Assembly (NCBI GenBank): GCA_003162415.1
Contig: PMOL01000004.1
Coordinates: 1 to 64,000, forward strand
DNA from: Candidatus Dormiibacterota bacterium
Lineage (GTDB): Bacteria; Chloroflexota; Dormibacteria; Aeolococcales; Aeolococcaceae
Reading direction: 5' to 3'
DNA length: 64,000 bases
The notes below the pieces were generated by a model. The model made no database searches. It saw only the letters and a program-made list of their open reading frames with translations, and was not told the DNA's origin. The position numbers and the translations under genes are program-made. The first letter of the stretch is position 1. The number at the start of each line of letters is the position of its first letter. Below, piece by piece: positions 54,169 through 61,737 of the stretch.

Positions 54169-54938
54169 AGGCGGTTCCTAACCTCCCAGAGCTCGGGGAA
54201 GAATCGCCGCGCGATGGTGCTGTCGAGATATGCGACGCCGCCACCGCCGGTGCCAGGACGCGAACCGATCTCGCGCGCCGCCATGAGGGAATGATGAAAG
54301 CGCCAGCGCGCGATCGCCTCGTCGTGGTCGAGGAGCAGCTCGCACACGCGGTGGAGCACCGCGCGCTCCGGGGTCGCGTGGTCGCGGTACAGCGTGGCCA
54401 GCGCCTCGATGCGACGCTCGCGCAGCTCTGGGCTGTCGCCGACGGGCGCGTCGAGCCCCTGCGCGCGCAGCGACGTGCAGAGCGCGGTGAAGAGCGTCGG
54501 TAGACCTGCACGACGGCGCAACTCTTCCTGGTCGTGATCTGAGAGTGGCGACGCGCCCGCCGGGGTGTCCCCATCGAGGCCGCCGAGAACCTCGATGGCG
54601 CGAAACTGGCCGGACTGCAGTCCGGACGCGGGTTTGAGCGGGTCTCGGAATTCGAGGAACCCCTCCGGCGTCAGGGTTTCGAGCACGCGCAATTGTGCGA
54701 TCAGCAACTCGTCGACTCGGACCGTCCGGTGGAGCGGTGCCATCGCTCCCTGCGCTCGGCCTGCCTGCAGCTCAGCGACTGCGTGATCCAGCTCGTGAAG
54801 GATCAGCTTGAACCAGAGCTCGAAGGCCTGATGGATGACCACAAAAAGCATCTCGTCATGCGCGCCCTCGGTGAGAGGGTGCTGGAGGTCGAGAAGCTCG
54901 TCGATGCGCAGGTACGAGCTGTAATCAGTACCGGCCAT
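54165..54938 (-). CDS. kynA: tryptophan 2,3-dioxygenase
   Basis: A 257-residue heme enzyme. Conserved blocks are YLRIDELLDLQHPLTEGAHDEM and IHQAFELWFKLILHELDHAV near the N-terminus. Later blocks are RVLETLTPEGFLEFRDPL with SGLQSGQFRAIEVL, and HHSLMAAREIGSRPGTGGGG with the heme-proximal His region. It opens the indole ring of tryptophan to N-formylkynurenine, the first step of the pathway that kynU continues. Confidence 0.95.
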   Translation of the reverse strand: MAGTDYSSYLRIDELLDLQHPLTEGAHDEMLFVVIHQAFELWFKLILHELDHAVAELQAGRAQGAMAPLHRTVRVDELLIAQLRVLETLTPEGFLEFRDPLKPASGLQSGQFRAIEVLGGLDGDTPAGASPLSDHDQEELRRRAGLPTLFTALCTSLRAQGLDAPVGDSPELRERRIEALATLYRDHATPERAVLHRVCELLLDHDEAIARWRFHHSLMAAREIGSRPGTGGGGVAYLDSTIARRFFPELWEVRNRL

Positions 54939-55003
54939 GACCGCGCCGGCACTCTACGCTCATTGCTGTTGCACTGGGGCGTGGTCGTCGCGCGAGGGAT
55001 GCA

Positions 55004-56053
55004 TCAACCCCGAGTGACCAGGATGTCGTCGAGCGAGAACTCTTCCGGCGGCGACAGCTGATCGAAGTCACAGGAGCGCGGATCCCTGTCCGGCCGCCAG
55101 CGGAGGAAACGGGATGCGTGGCGGAAGCGGCCGCTCTGCAGGTGGTCGAAGGACACTTCGCAGACCAGTTCCGCACGCACGGGCGTCCAGGCGCTGTCGG
55201 CGGATCTCTGCCAGCGGCTCGGGCCGCCCGGGGTTCGACCCTGCCCGAAGCTGTCACCTCCGACCAGAGGCTGGAGTTTTGCGAGGATCGCGCGCCGCTC
55301 GGCGGCGTCGAACGACGAGGTGTGTCCGACGTGGTGGAGCGCGCCGTCGGTGTCGTAGAGGCCGAGAAGCAACGATCCGATGCCCTTGCCGTCCTTCGCA
55401 AGGCGGTACCCGCCGACCACGCAGTCGACGGTGCGCAGGTGCTTGACCTTGACCCAGCGGCGTTCGCCGGGGCGATACGTCCCCGACGGCTCCTTGGCCA
55501 CGACGCCGTCGAGCCCGGCCCCCTCGTAGCGGGTGAACCAGGTCGCCGCCTCATCCGGGTCGGTTGTCTGGGGCGTGACCCCGACCGCGGGGCTGCTCGC
55601 GACCGCCCGCATCAACCCGCTGCGCCGGTCGGTGAGGGGCCGCTCGCGCAGGTCATCGTCGTCCAGTCCCAACAGGTCGAAGAGGACCACCGACGCGGGC
55701 GTCTTCTCGGAGAGCATTCGTACCCGGGATGCCGCGGGATGGATGCGCTGCTGGAGCGCATCGAAGTCCAGGCCGTGGTCGGTCGCGATCACCACCTCGC
55801 CGTCAACGATGGAGCGGTCCGGGAGCGCCGCCTTCAGCGGCTCGATGAGTTCGGGGAAGTACCGCTCGAGGGCGAGGGCGTTCCGGCTCGCGATGTGCAC
55901 GCTGGGGCCGTCGCGGAACACGATCGCCCGAAATCCGTCCCACTTCGGCTCGTAGAGCCAGGTCCCTTCCCGTGGGATGTCTGGAGCTGCTCGCGCCAGC
56001 ATCGGCTCGAGTGGCGGGGCGAAAGCCAGCGACACCAGCGGAGTGTCGCCCAT
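55004..56053 (-). CDS. ATP-dependent DNA ligase (LigC/LigD-ligase type)
   Basis: A 349-residue ligase. The adenylation motif I is YEPKWDGFRAIV (Lys37), with IVDGEVVIA, LLGLDDDDL, GLDGVVAKEP (motif IV) and RRWVKVKHLRTVDCVVGG (motif V), followed by the OB-fold domain. The length and lack of polymerase or nuclease domains match stand-alone LigC-type ligases of non-homologous end joining or repair. No ku gene lies in the window. Confidence 0.92.
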   Translation of the reverse strand: MGDTPLVSLAFAPPLEPMLARAAPDIPREGTWLYEPKWDGFRAIVFRDGPSVHIASRNALALERYFPELIEPLKAALPDRSIVDGEVVIATDHGLDFDALQQRIHPAASRVRMLSEKTPASVVLFDLLGLDDDDLRERPLTDRRSGLMRAVASSPAVGVTPQTTDPDEAATWFTRYEGAGLDGVVAKEPSGTYRPGERRWVKVKHLRTVDCVVGGYRLAKDGKGIGSLLLGLYDTDGALHHVGHTSSFDAAERRAILAKLQPLVGGDSFGQGRTPGGPSRWQRSADSAWTPVRAELVCEVSFDHLQSGRFRHASRFLRWRPDRDPRSCDFDQLSPPEEFSLDDILVTRG

Positions 56054-56068
56054 CGAGCGGTGGTCCGG

Positions 56069-56494
56069 CTACGCCGTGAGGACGCGGGGACGCGAGTCGC
56101 GCATGCGAAGCCGGACCAGGTTGTCGACGTCGACCACATCGCCGATCTCGCGAACCGCGATCTCGAAACGGGTGATGTCGGTCAGCTCGTCGACCTCGCC
56201 GCGAAGCGTGATCACGCCGCGGTTGGCGCGGATCTCGAGGCCGGTCGCGAGGTCGCCGAATCCCAGGGAGAGAGCAACACGGACGCGGTTGGCGAGGGTC
56301 TCATCCCAGCCGGCCGTCCCCGAACGGCGCGGACGCTTGTCAACCGCCGACCCGACGAGGTTCGCCACCCCGACGGTCGCGCGCTGCGCGGCAGCCCGGC
56401 GGCGGGCTCCTGAACGCGGGTGGAGAAGGAATGCTGCGCTTGCGATGACTGCGGCGCCTGTGGTTGCTGCCGCGAGCTTGAGGACCCGGGTCAC
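56069..56494 (-). CDS. BON-domain protein
   Basis: A 141-residue protein. A hydrophobic N-terminus (LAAATTGAAVIASAAFLL) is followed by a basic linker and one BON domain (about 75-130) with VRVALSLGFGDLATGLEIRANRGVITLRGEVDELTD-type strands (IRANRGVITLRGEV is the core). BON domains attach proteins to membranes or bind phospholipid. The physiological role is unknown. Confidence 0.75.
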   Translation of the reverse strand: MTRVLKLAAATTGAAVIASAAFLLHPRSGARRRAAAQRATVGVANLVGSAVDKRPRRSGTAGWDETLANRVRVALSLGFGDLATGLEIRANRGVITLRGEVDELTDITRFEIAVREIGDVVDVDNLVRLRMRDSRPRVLTA

Positions 56495-56572
56495 TGGGGG
56501 AACCCTCCGGTGAAATGTGTGCAGGAGCGCTCGTTCAAACGGGTCGGACGAAAGTTGGTTACGCGCTTCCTG

Positions 56573-56923
56573 CTAACTGGTCGGAGGAGGGAAATGACGG
56601 ATCTCGGTCCAGCGGTAACCGTCCCACCAACGGAGCGTTCCCGTGGCACCCTCGGGGTACCAGCCGGGGGGTGGCGGCGGGGCGGCGCCCCGATACCGCA
56701 TGACCTCATCGCGCTTCGCGAACCGCCAGACGAGGGACCCGATGACCCCGCCCAGGATTACGATCAGCAGCCACACGACCTTCTCGCTGCCGGCCGCGCG
56801 GAACTGCATATCGGAGATGTTCGACACCTCGACGATGACCACGATCCAGTAGACGAGAGCGGCAATCCAGACGAGGCCGAACAGAATCGGGAACCACAGG
56901 AAGGTGAGACCGATTCCGCTCAC
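56573..56923 (-). CDS. PLDc_N plus DUF2510 small membrane protein
   Basis: A 116-residue protein. Two TM helices (about 7-32 and 48-66) form the PLDc_N pattern with a KVVWLLIVILGGVIGSLVW core. A Pro-rich linker leads to a C-terminal DUF2510 motif, PPPGWYPEGATGTLRWWDGYRWTEI (about 84-107). DUF2510 is widespread in actinobacterial membrane proteins. No function is assigned. It follows the 56950 gene by 26 bases, on the same strand. Confidence 0.82.
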   Translation of the reverse strand: MSGIGLTFLWFPILFGLVWIAALVYWIVVIVEVSNISDMQFRAAGSEKVVWLLIVILGGVIGSLVWRFAKRDEVMRYRGAAPPPPPGWYPEGATGTLRWWDGYRWTEIRHFPPPTS

Positions 56924-56949
56924 CTGTTGTCATCCCTCATGACACCAGC

Positions 56950-58056
56950 TTAGGGCGAATCGAATGGCGTTGCGGGGACGGCTTGCTCAGCGCTCGCTGC
57001 CTCGCGCAGGCGCTTGAAGTCCCGCGTCCGGGCCAGTGCAGCCGCGGCGATTGTGGCCGCCGCCATCGGCGGAAATGGCCATACCGCACTGACGTTGACC
57101 TCACAGAGGACGTAGGTGTCCTCACCGGCACCTGTTTTCGGACCGTAAAGAAAGTCCGCGTCCCAGATGACCGGGAGCGCATCGCGATCCAGGCCGAGGA
57201 GTTCCTTCATCCAAGGGACCCATTCCGCCTGCATTTGATCGCGCAGTCGCTGGTAGGGCTGGGCATCAGGACCCACCATCGCCGAGCGAACCGCGGAAGG
57301 TCGCAGCTCGTCAGCGTCCAGCAAGCCCTGCGGCCACTGGTGGCAGAAGCCGACGACCTCGTCGTGCGAGAGATAACACCGGATCATCCCTTCGGCCAAG
57401 CGCTCCTGGAACGCCTGCGCGACGAGACAGCCGGACCACGAGAAGTAGTCTGCGCATCCGGTCATGAATGCACCGAGGGTGGTCGTCTCGAACGATCCGT
57501 CCTTTGACCTGGCGTCAAAGACACGGACTCTCGCCTCGGGACCAGACGCCGCGTTCGGGTCCGTCAGCTCGACCCTCCACACGCCATTCCCGCCATTGCC
57601 TCTGCCCTGCTTCAGCACGAGCCGGCCGCGCTCTCCCAGCCATGGCGCGAAACGCTGCGCTAACTCCTCGGGCGTGCGATACAGGTCCGTGTCGACACCC
57701 CAGCCGATGCTGCGAGTCGTGAAGAGAACTTCCTTGGTTCCGAGCTTCAAGATCATCGTGGGGTGTGCGGACACCCATATCCCGCGCGCTGCTGCTTCTG
57801 TGAGCAGTGCATCAACATTGCTTCGGTTGGCCCCATCCTGAATTGGATTGACCCACACGAGCACACCGTCGAGTGCACACAACTCGTCGCGAACGTCGTC
57901 GACGGCGGCGTCCTCGAACACCACTGGTCGAAGTGCTACCGAGTGCCGATCGAACGCTTCATAGAGAGGTGCGAGCCCGTGCCCGGGATCCGGCTCCGAC
58001 GGTCGTGCGCTTCGGTCGCCGCGCCACAGGATGCCGATATGCAGATCTTCAGGCAA
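56950..58056 (-). CDS. Cj0069-family ATP-grasp-like protein
   Basis: A 368-residue protein. The central part resembles an ATP-grasp fold: RLVLKQGRGNGGNGVWRVEL (nucleotide-binding loop), a middle domain, and LPVIWDADFLYGPK near CEVNVSAVWPFPP, where the metal ligands would lie. An N-terminal pre-grasp domain covers about 1-100 (HIGILWRGDRSARPS). The reaction is unknown; carboxylate-amine ligation is typical of the fold. It is probably soluble. Confidence 0.75.
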   Translation of the reverse strand: MPEDLHIGILWRGDRSARPSEPDPGHGLAPLYEAFDRHSVALRPVVFEDAAVDDVRDELCALDGVLVWVNPIQDGANRSNVDALLTEAAARGIWVSAHPTMILKLGTKEVLFTTRSIGWGVDTDLYRTPEELAQRFAPWLGERGRLVLKQGRGNGGNGVWRVELTDPNAASGPEARVRVFDARSKDGSFETTTLGAFMTGCADYFSWSGCLVAQAFQERLAEGMIRCYLSHDEVVGFCHQWPQGLLDADELRPSAVRSAMVGPDAQPYQRLRDQMQAEWVPWMKELLGLDRDALPVIWDADFLYGPKTGAGEDTYVLCEVNVSAVWPFPPMAAATIAAAALARTRDFKRLREAASAEQAVPATPFDSP

Positions 58057-58146
58057 TGTCGCGCTCGACTATAGCGTCGGTATCGCCTGTCACGCCCCGA
58101 TAGCCGGCCCCGCCAGACATCACGAGGGTCTTGGGTCGCTTGCGCA

Positions 58147-59193
58147 TTACGGGACGACGAAATGGAACACCCACGGACCGACGATTCGGTCGCTGCTGCC
58201 GATGCTGTCGACTGTCAACGTGAAGCTCCCGCGCTTCCCATACAGCGTGTTGTTGAACGTCTCTATTTCCTCGCCATTCGGTGCCTGGAGCGTGATGCCC
58301 ATTTCAACGAGGTCGGTCGGGTCTGTGATCACGCCCGCTCTCGAGTCGTAGCCTTTACCCGTGATGCGGGCATTCAAGTACGGCTCATCCGACGAGAAAC
58401 CCACCGAGGCCCGTAGGTAGATCCGCGTCTCCGATGGACTCGCTACCACCCTGTCGAGGGTGACCCCGACCCCGTGGACGGCGATCGTTCTGTCCACGGT
58501 TGTGGTCTGACCAGCTGACACGGGAACGAGGAAATGGAAATCATATGGTCCGGCGAGATTTGAACCGGTCCGGTTCTCCATGTGCAGACTGGGCACGGTG
58601 ACCGTGAGCGCGAGCTCTCGGACGGTTGGGGGGATCGACTCGGCGTCGTATTTGATGATGCCAACCGAGTCGTTGGTCTGAGGGTCTGTCTGGAAGTACG
58701 CGTCATACCCGGCCAGGGTCTGCCCGTGCGAATCGCTCACGGCGGGCTGACCGCTGAGGGTCGCAAAACCGCCATACATCAACGTGCTCGAGTGTGGGTT
58801 CACCGCGTACGTGATCATCACGCGGTTGACGTCTGCATATGCCCGCTCGATCGTCAGGGTGACCCCGTCGCGGGTCTGCGACAGGGCGAGTGTTTCTCCG
58901 AGGTTCTGCCGATACACCGCTGCCGCCCCAGGATCACCTTGCGTCACCGACTGCAGAAGCGTGATGCCCGCATACGTCGTGCCACCGGCGAGAGCCACGC
59001 CAAGGGCCACTGCGACCGTAACCCCGATGCGTGAGCGCGCCAGGCGCCGCGATCGCGGTCTTTTCGCCGTGCCGGACTCACGCCCTGTCAAAGGCTGCGC
59101 AATCGCAAGCCGGAGCGGCGTCGTCTGCGCGACCTGGGCAGTGGCACGCTTCAGTCGGTGTGAGAGTGCGCCGTCACGGAGAAGGTCATTCAT
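58147..59193 (-). CDS. DUF4179-like membrane protein paired with an ECF sigma factor
   Basis: A 348-residue protein. A cytoplasmic N-terminus (about 1-55) contains basic residues, one TM helix follows (about 56-75, IGVTVAVALGVALAGG), and a long beta-rich extracytoplasmic region carries two similar domains (about 95-220 and 225-348). Such DUF4179/DUF5643 proteins are commonly encoded beside ECF sigma factors and are thought to act as anti-sigma factors. The gene starts nine bases after the sigma gene stops. Confidence 0.75.
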   Translation of the reverse strand: MNDLLRDGALSHRLKRATAQVAQTTPLRLAIAQPLTGRESGTAKRPRSRRLARSRIGVTVAVALGVALAGGTTYAGITLLQSVTQGDPGAAAVYRQNLGETLALSQTRDGVTLTIERAYADVNRVMITYAVNPHSSTLMYGGFATLSGQPAVSDSHGQTLAGYDAYFQTDPQTNDSVGIIKYDAESIPPTVRELALTVTVPSLHMENRTGSNLAGPYDFHFLVPVSAGQTTTVDRTIAVHGVGVTLDRVVASPSETRIYLRASVGFSSDEPYLNARITGKGYDSRAGVITDPTDLVEMGITLQAPNGEEIETFNNTLYGKRGSFTLTVDSIGSSDRIVGPWVFHFVVP

Positions 59194-59202
59194 GGCACTC
59201 CC

Positions 59203-59766
59203 CTAGTCCTCGTCCACGTTGTAGCGTTCGCCGAGGAGCGCCCGGAGTCGCTCCCTTCCCTTGCGCAACTGGGCATCGACGTTTTGCGAGGAACATCCGA
59301 GCATGGTTGCGATCGAGATCGTGCTCTGGTCCTCGACGTGACTCAGGATCACGCACAGTCGCATCCTCGAGGGGAGGCGATGGAGCGCCCGAACGATGTC
59401 GATGGTCGCGACGTCCCACGCCTTCGACGGCTCTGGCTCCGCGCCTCGCAACCGGTACATCAGCGCCTCACGCAGGGAGCGCTGGCGGCTCCGGCCGGCC
59501 AGGCGCACTGCGGTGATGCGAAGCCACGGCCAGACCGGGTCGGCGAGGTAGCCCGGCTTGCGCCGCTCCTGTTGCAGCGCGATCACGAAGGCCTCCTGTG
59601 CGATCTCCTCGCCAAGGGCACGACCGCCGGTGAGCATCGTCGCCAGCCCTACCAGCTGCTGATAGTTGGTGGCGTAGATCGTTGCCACCCGTTCGTCGGG
59701 ATCCTGACGGCCCACTGCGGCGGCGGACTTCATACGAGACGTCGCTGTCGCCACCGGGAGGTCCAT
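59203..59766 (-). CDS. ECF sigma factor (first of two divergent systems)
   Basis: A 187-residue sigma factor from ATG 59766; ATG 59814 (203 aa) and ATG 59733 are alternatives. Region 2 reads YQQLVGLATMLTGGRALGEEIAQEAFV. Region 4 reads LHRLPSRMRLCVILSHVEDQ, then STISIATMLGCSSQNVDAQLRKGRERL. It directs RNA polymerase to a small regulon under control of the downstream DUF4179-like protein. It is divergent from a second ECF gene at 59871. Confidence 0.85.
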   Translation of the reverse strand: MDLPVATATSRMKSAAAVGRQDPDERVATIYATNYQQLVGLATMLTGGRALGEEIAQEAFVIALQQERRKPGYLADPVWPWLRITAVRLAGRSRQRSLREALMYRLRGAEPEPSKAWDVATIDIVRALHRLPSRMRLCVILSHVEDQSTISIATMLGCSSQNVDAQLRKGRERLRALLGERYNVDED

Positions 59767-59870
59767 CACCCGTATATAGGCATCGACGGGCTCGAAACCC
59801 AACCTCGACGACACCGTGGAGTTTGCCTCCGCATGTCAGCAAAACAGCCTCGAGTTGCGTTAGGAACGAT

Positions 59871-60395
59871 GTGATCGCCTCGGCAACCGGGCTGGCGACG
59901 AGCGAGTCCCGCGAGCGTGCCTTCGAGGAGATCGTCGGCCGCGACACCGAGCGGCTCTGCGCCCTGGCTCGTTCCATCCTTCGCGACGAGGGCGAGGCGC
60001 AGGATGCCGTCCAGGAGACCTTGGTCAAAGCGTGGAGATCCTGGGACTCGCTCTCGCGCTCCGACCACACAAGCCGATGGCTCACGCGCGTGTGCGTGAA
60101 CCACTGCATCAGCAGGCGTCGGTACCTCCGCTCTCGTGGCTGGCCGCCGCTTGACCTGCTCGAGCGCGCCGGATCCGCTGGGAACGACGGCTCGAGCGTC
60201 CCGATCAAGGACGTCGACCTGGATGGCGCGTATCGGAAGCTGTCGCTCAAGCAACGTGCGGCGATCACCATCACCTTTGGGCACGGTTACTCCGTTGACG
60301 AATGTGCCGCTCTCATGGGCTGCCGCCCGGGCACGGTGCGCACCCATGTGGCACGCGGTCTTGCCACGCTGCGAAAGGAGCTTGGGGATGCCTGA
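59871..60395 (+). CDS. ECF sigma factor (second of two divergent systems)
   Basis: A 174-residue sigma factor from GTG 59871, with AGGA five bases upstream. Region 2 is RDTERLCALARSILRDEGEAQDAVQETLVKAWR. Region 4 is YRKLSLKQRAAITITFGHGYSVDECAALMGCRPGTVRTHV. Sequence and partner differ from the minus-strand system, so this is not a simple duplication of it. The last eight bases overlap the next gene. Confidence 0.85.
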   Translation: MIASATGLATSESRERAFEEIVGRDTERLCALARSILRDEGEAQDAVQETLVKAWRSWDSLSRSDHTSRWLTRVCVNHCISRRRYLRSRGWPPLDLLERAGSAGNDGSSVPIKDVDLDGAYRKLSLKQRAAITITFGHGYSVDECAALMGCRPGTVRTHVARGLATLRKELGDA

Positions 60396-61494
60396 CATCG
60401 ATTCCCCGTTGGACACCAGACTGCAGTCGTTTTTCGAGGAGATCAAAGCGCAGGGGCTGCCAGGGCAACTCGCCGCATTCAAACCGGCGACCGCCCGTGC
60501 AGGACGGAGGATGCTCAATCTCTTTGCCGGCGCGGCGGGCATTGCCGTCGTCGCAGCGGGGGTCGCGGTATTTGCAGTCGAGCTGAACGGTCATCACGAT
60601 GTCGGTTCACTGATTCCAGGCGGCCAGTCCTCGTCATCGTCCATAGTCGGACCGACCCCTCCGTTCCGCCCGTCGGTCCCCACTGATGCCCACGGCGTCA
60701 AAGTGCTGATCCCAGTGACATATGGCACAGGGCCGAAGACGCTCCCAACAGTCGTGTTGGGCCCTAACGAAGCACTGGGGTATGAGTACGGTTGCATCTC
60801 AGACCACCCAACGACTGTTGCAACTACCATGGCTCTCGTCGCGAACCGCGTCTTTGACACTTCCGGGAGTTGGAGTAACTTCCTGGTCGATGGGTGCTCT
60901 AATCCGAAAGGGGCGAGCGCCGGATCTGAGATGTCGAATGGCGGTGCAGGGATATTGAACCGTCAAATCTATCGACCGACCACTACGCCGGCTCCGTTGC
61001 AGTCAACCATTAGCCTCCGCGTAAAGACCGAGGCGTCCGTCAACTGGGTGGTCCTTGTTTATGAATTTCCCTCCACATCGGCGTGGGTCGTAGTTCCCCC
61101 CATCCCGACGTCGACAACGTCGTCCAGTCCCGCGCCCTCACTGGCCCCCGGGGTAGCGCCGCCCGGCGCTACGGTGCTGGTCCCGTTGACCTACGGCACC
61201 GGGCCGGCAACCCTTCCTACGTTTACGTGGGCCGCGAACGACATGCTCTATATCGCCGATGGATGCGGCTCAGGTTCTGTGGGCGATACCGTCACGTTTG
61301 CGGGGGACAACAGCACGTTCGACGGTGACTTCGTGAATGGTCAATGCTCCGGCCCGGTCACTCTCGACGGCGGGAGTGGCACGTCAGGCGGCGCTGGCGG
61401 TCCAGTGAGCCTGACCGTCAAGGCCGGGGCATCACTGAAGTGGGCGGTCTTCATCTACGAGGCCCCTCCGGGACTCCTGGGGCCCGCTCCCTGA
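60388..61494 (+). CDS. putative membrane anti-sigma protein with two tandem repeats
   Basis: A 368-residue protein from ATG 60388, overlapping the sigma stop. The cytoplasmic start (1-42) is followed by one TM helix (about 43-65), a Ser-rich linker, and two repeats of about 100-125 residues (104-229 and 262-361). Each repeat opens with VLIPVTYGTGPKTLPT or VLVPLTYGTGPATLPT, contains two Cys (136/170 and 293/320), and closes with WVVLVYEFP or WAVFIYEAP. A Ser/Pro linker separates them. The layout suits an anti-sigma factor that senses outside the cell. I recognise no named domain. Confidence 0.72.
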   Translation: MPDIDSPLDTRLQSFFEEIKAQGLPGQLAAFKPATARAGRRMLNLFAGAAGIAVVAAGVAVFAVELNGHHDVGSLIPGGQSSSSSIVGPTPPFRPSVPTDAHGVKVLIPVTYGTGPKTLPTVVLGPNEALGYEYGCISDHPTTVATTMALVANRVFDTSGSWSNFLVDGCSNPKGASAGSEMSNGGAGILNRQIYRPTTTPAPLQSTISLRVKTEASVNWVVLVYEFPSTSAWVVVPPIPTSTTSSSPAPSLAPGVAPPGATVLVPLTYGTGPATLPTFTWAANDMLYIADGCGSGSVGDTVTFAGDNSTFDGDFVNGQCSGPVTLDGGSGTSGGAGGPVSLTVKAGASLKWAVFIYEAPPGLLGPAP

Positions 61495-61550
61495 GCGCCT
61501 GCGGCGCATCGGAGAGCCAAAGCAGCACTAATCTCTGCGATGGATCTGGC

Positions 61551-61628
<78 letters not shown>

Positions 61629-61737
61629 GCGCCAGAGCCGTGACTGTACCCCATCCCACCTCAACCAATACCCCACCGCGCGCCCTGGGCCGGTCGCGGC
61701 ATGATTCAAGTTCAGAGGCTCAACGGAGGTGGATCCA

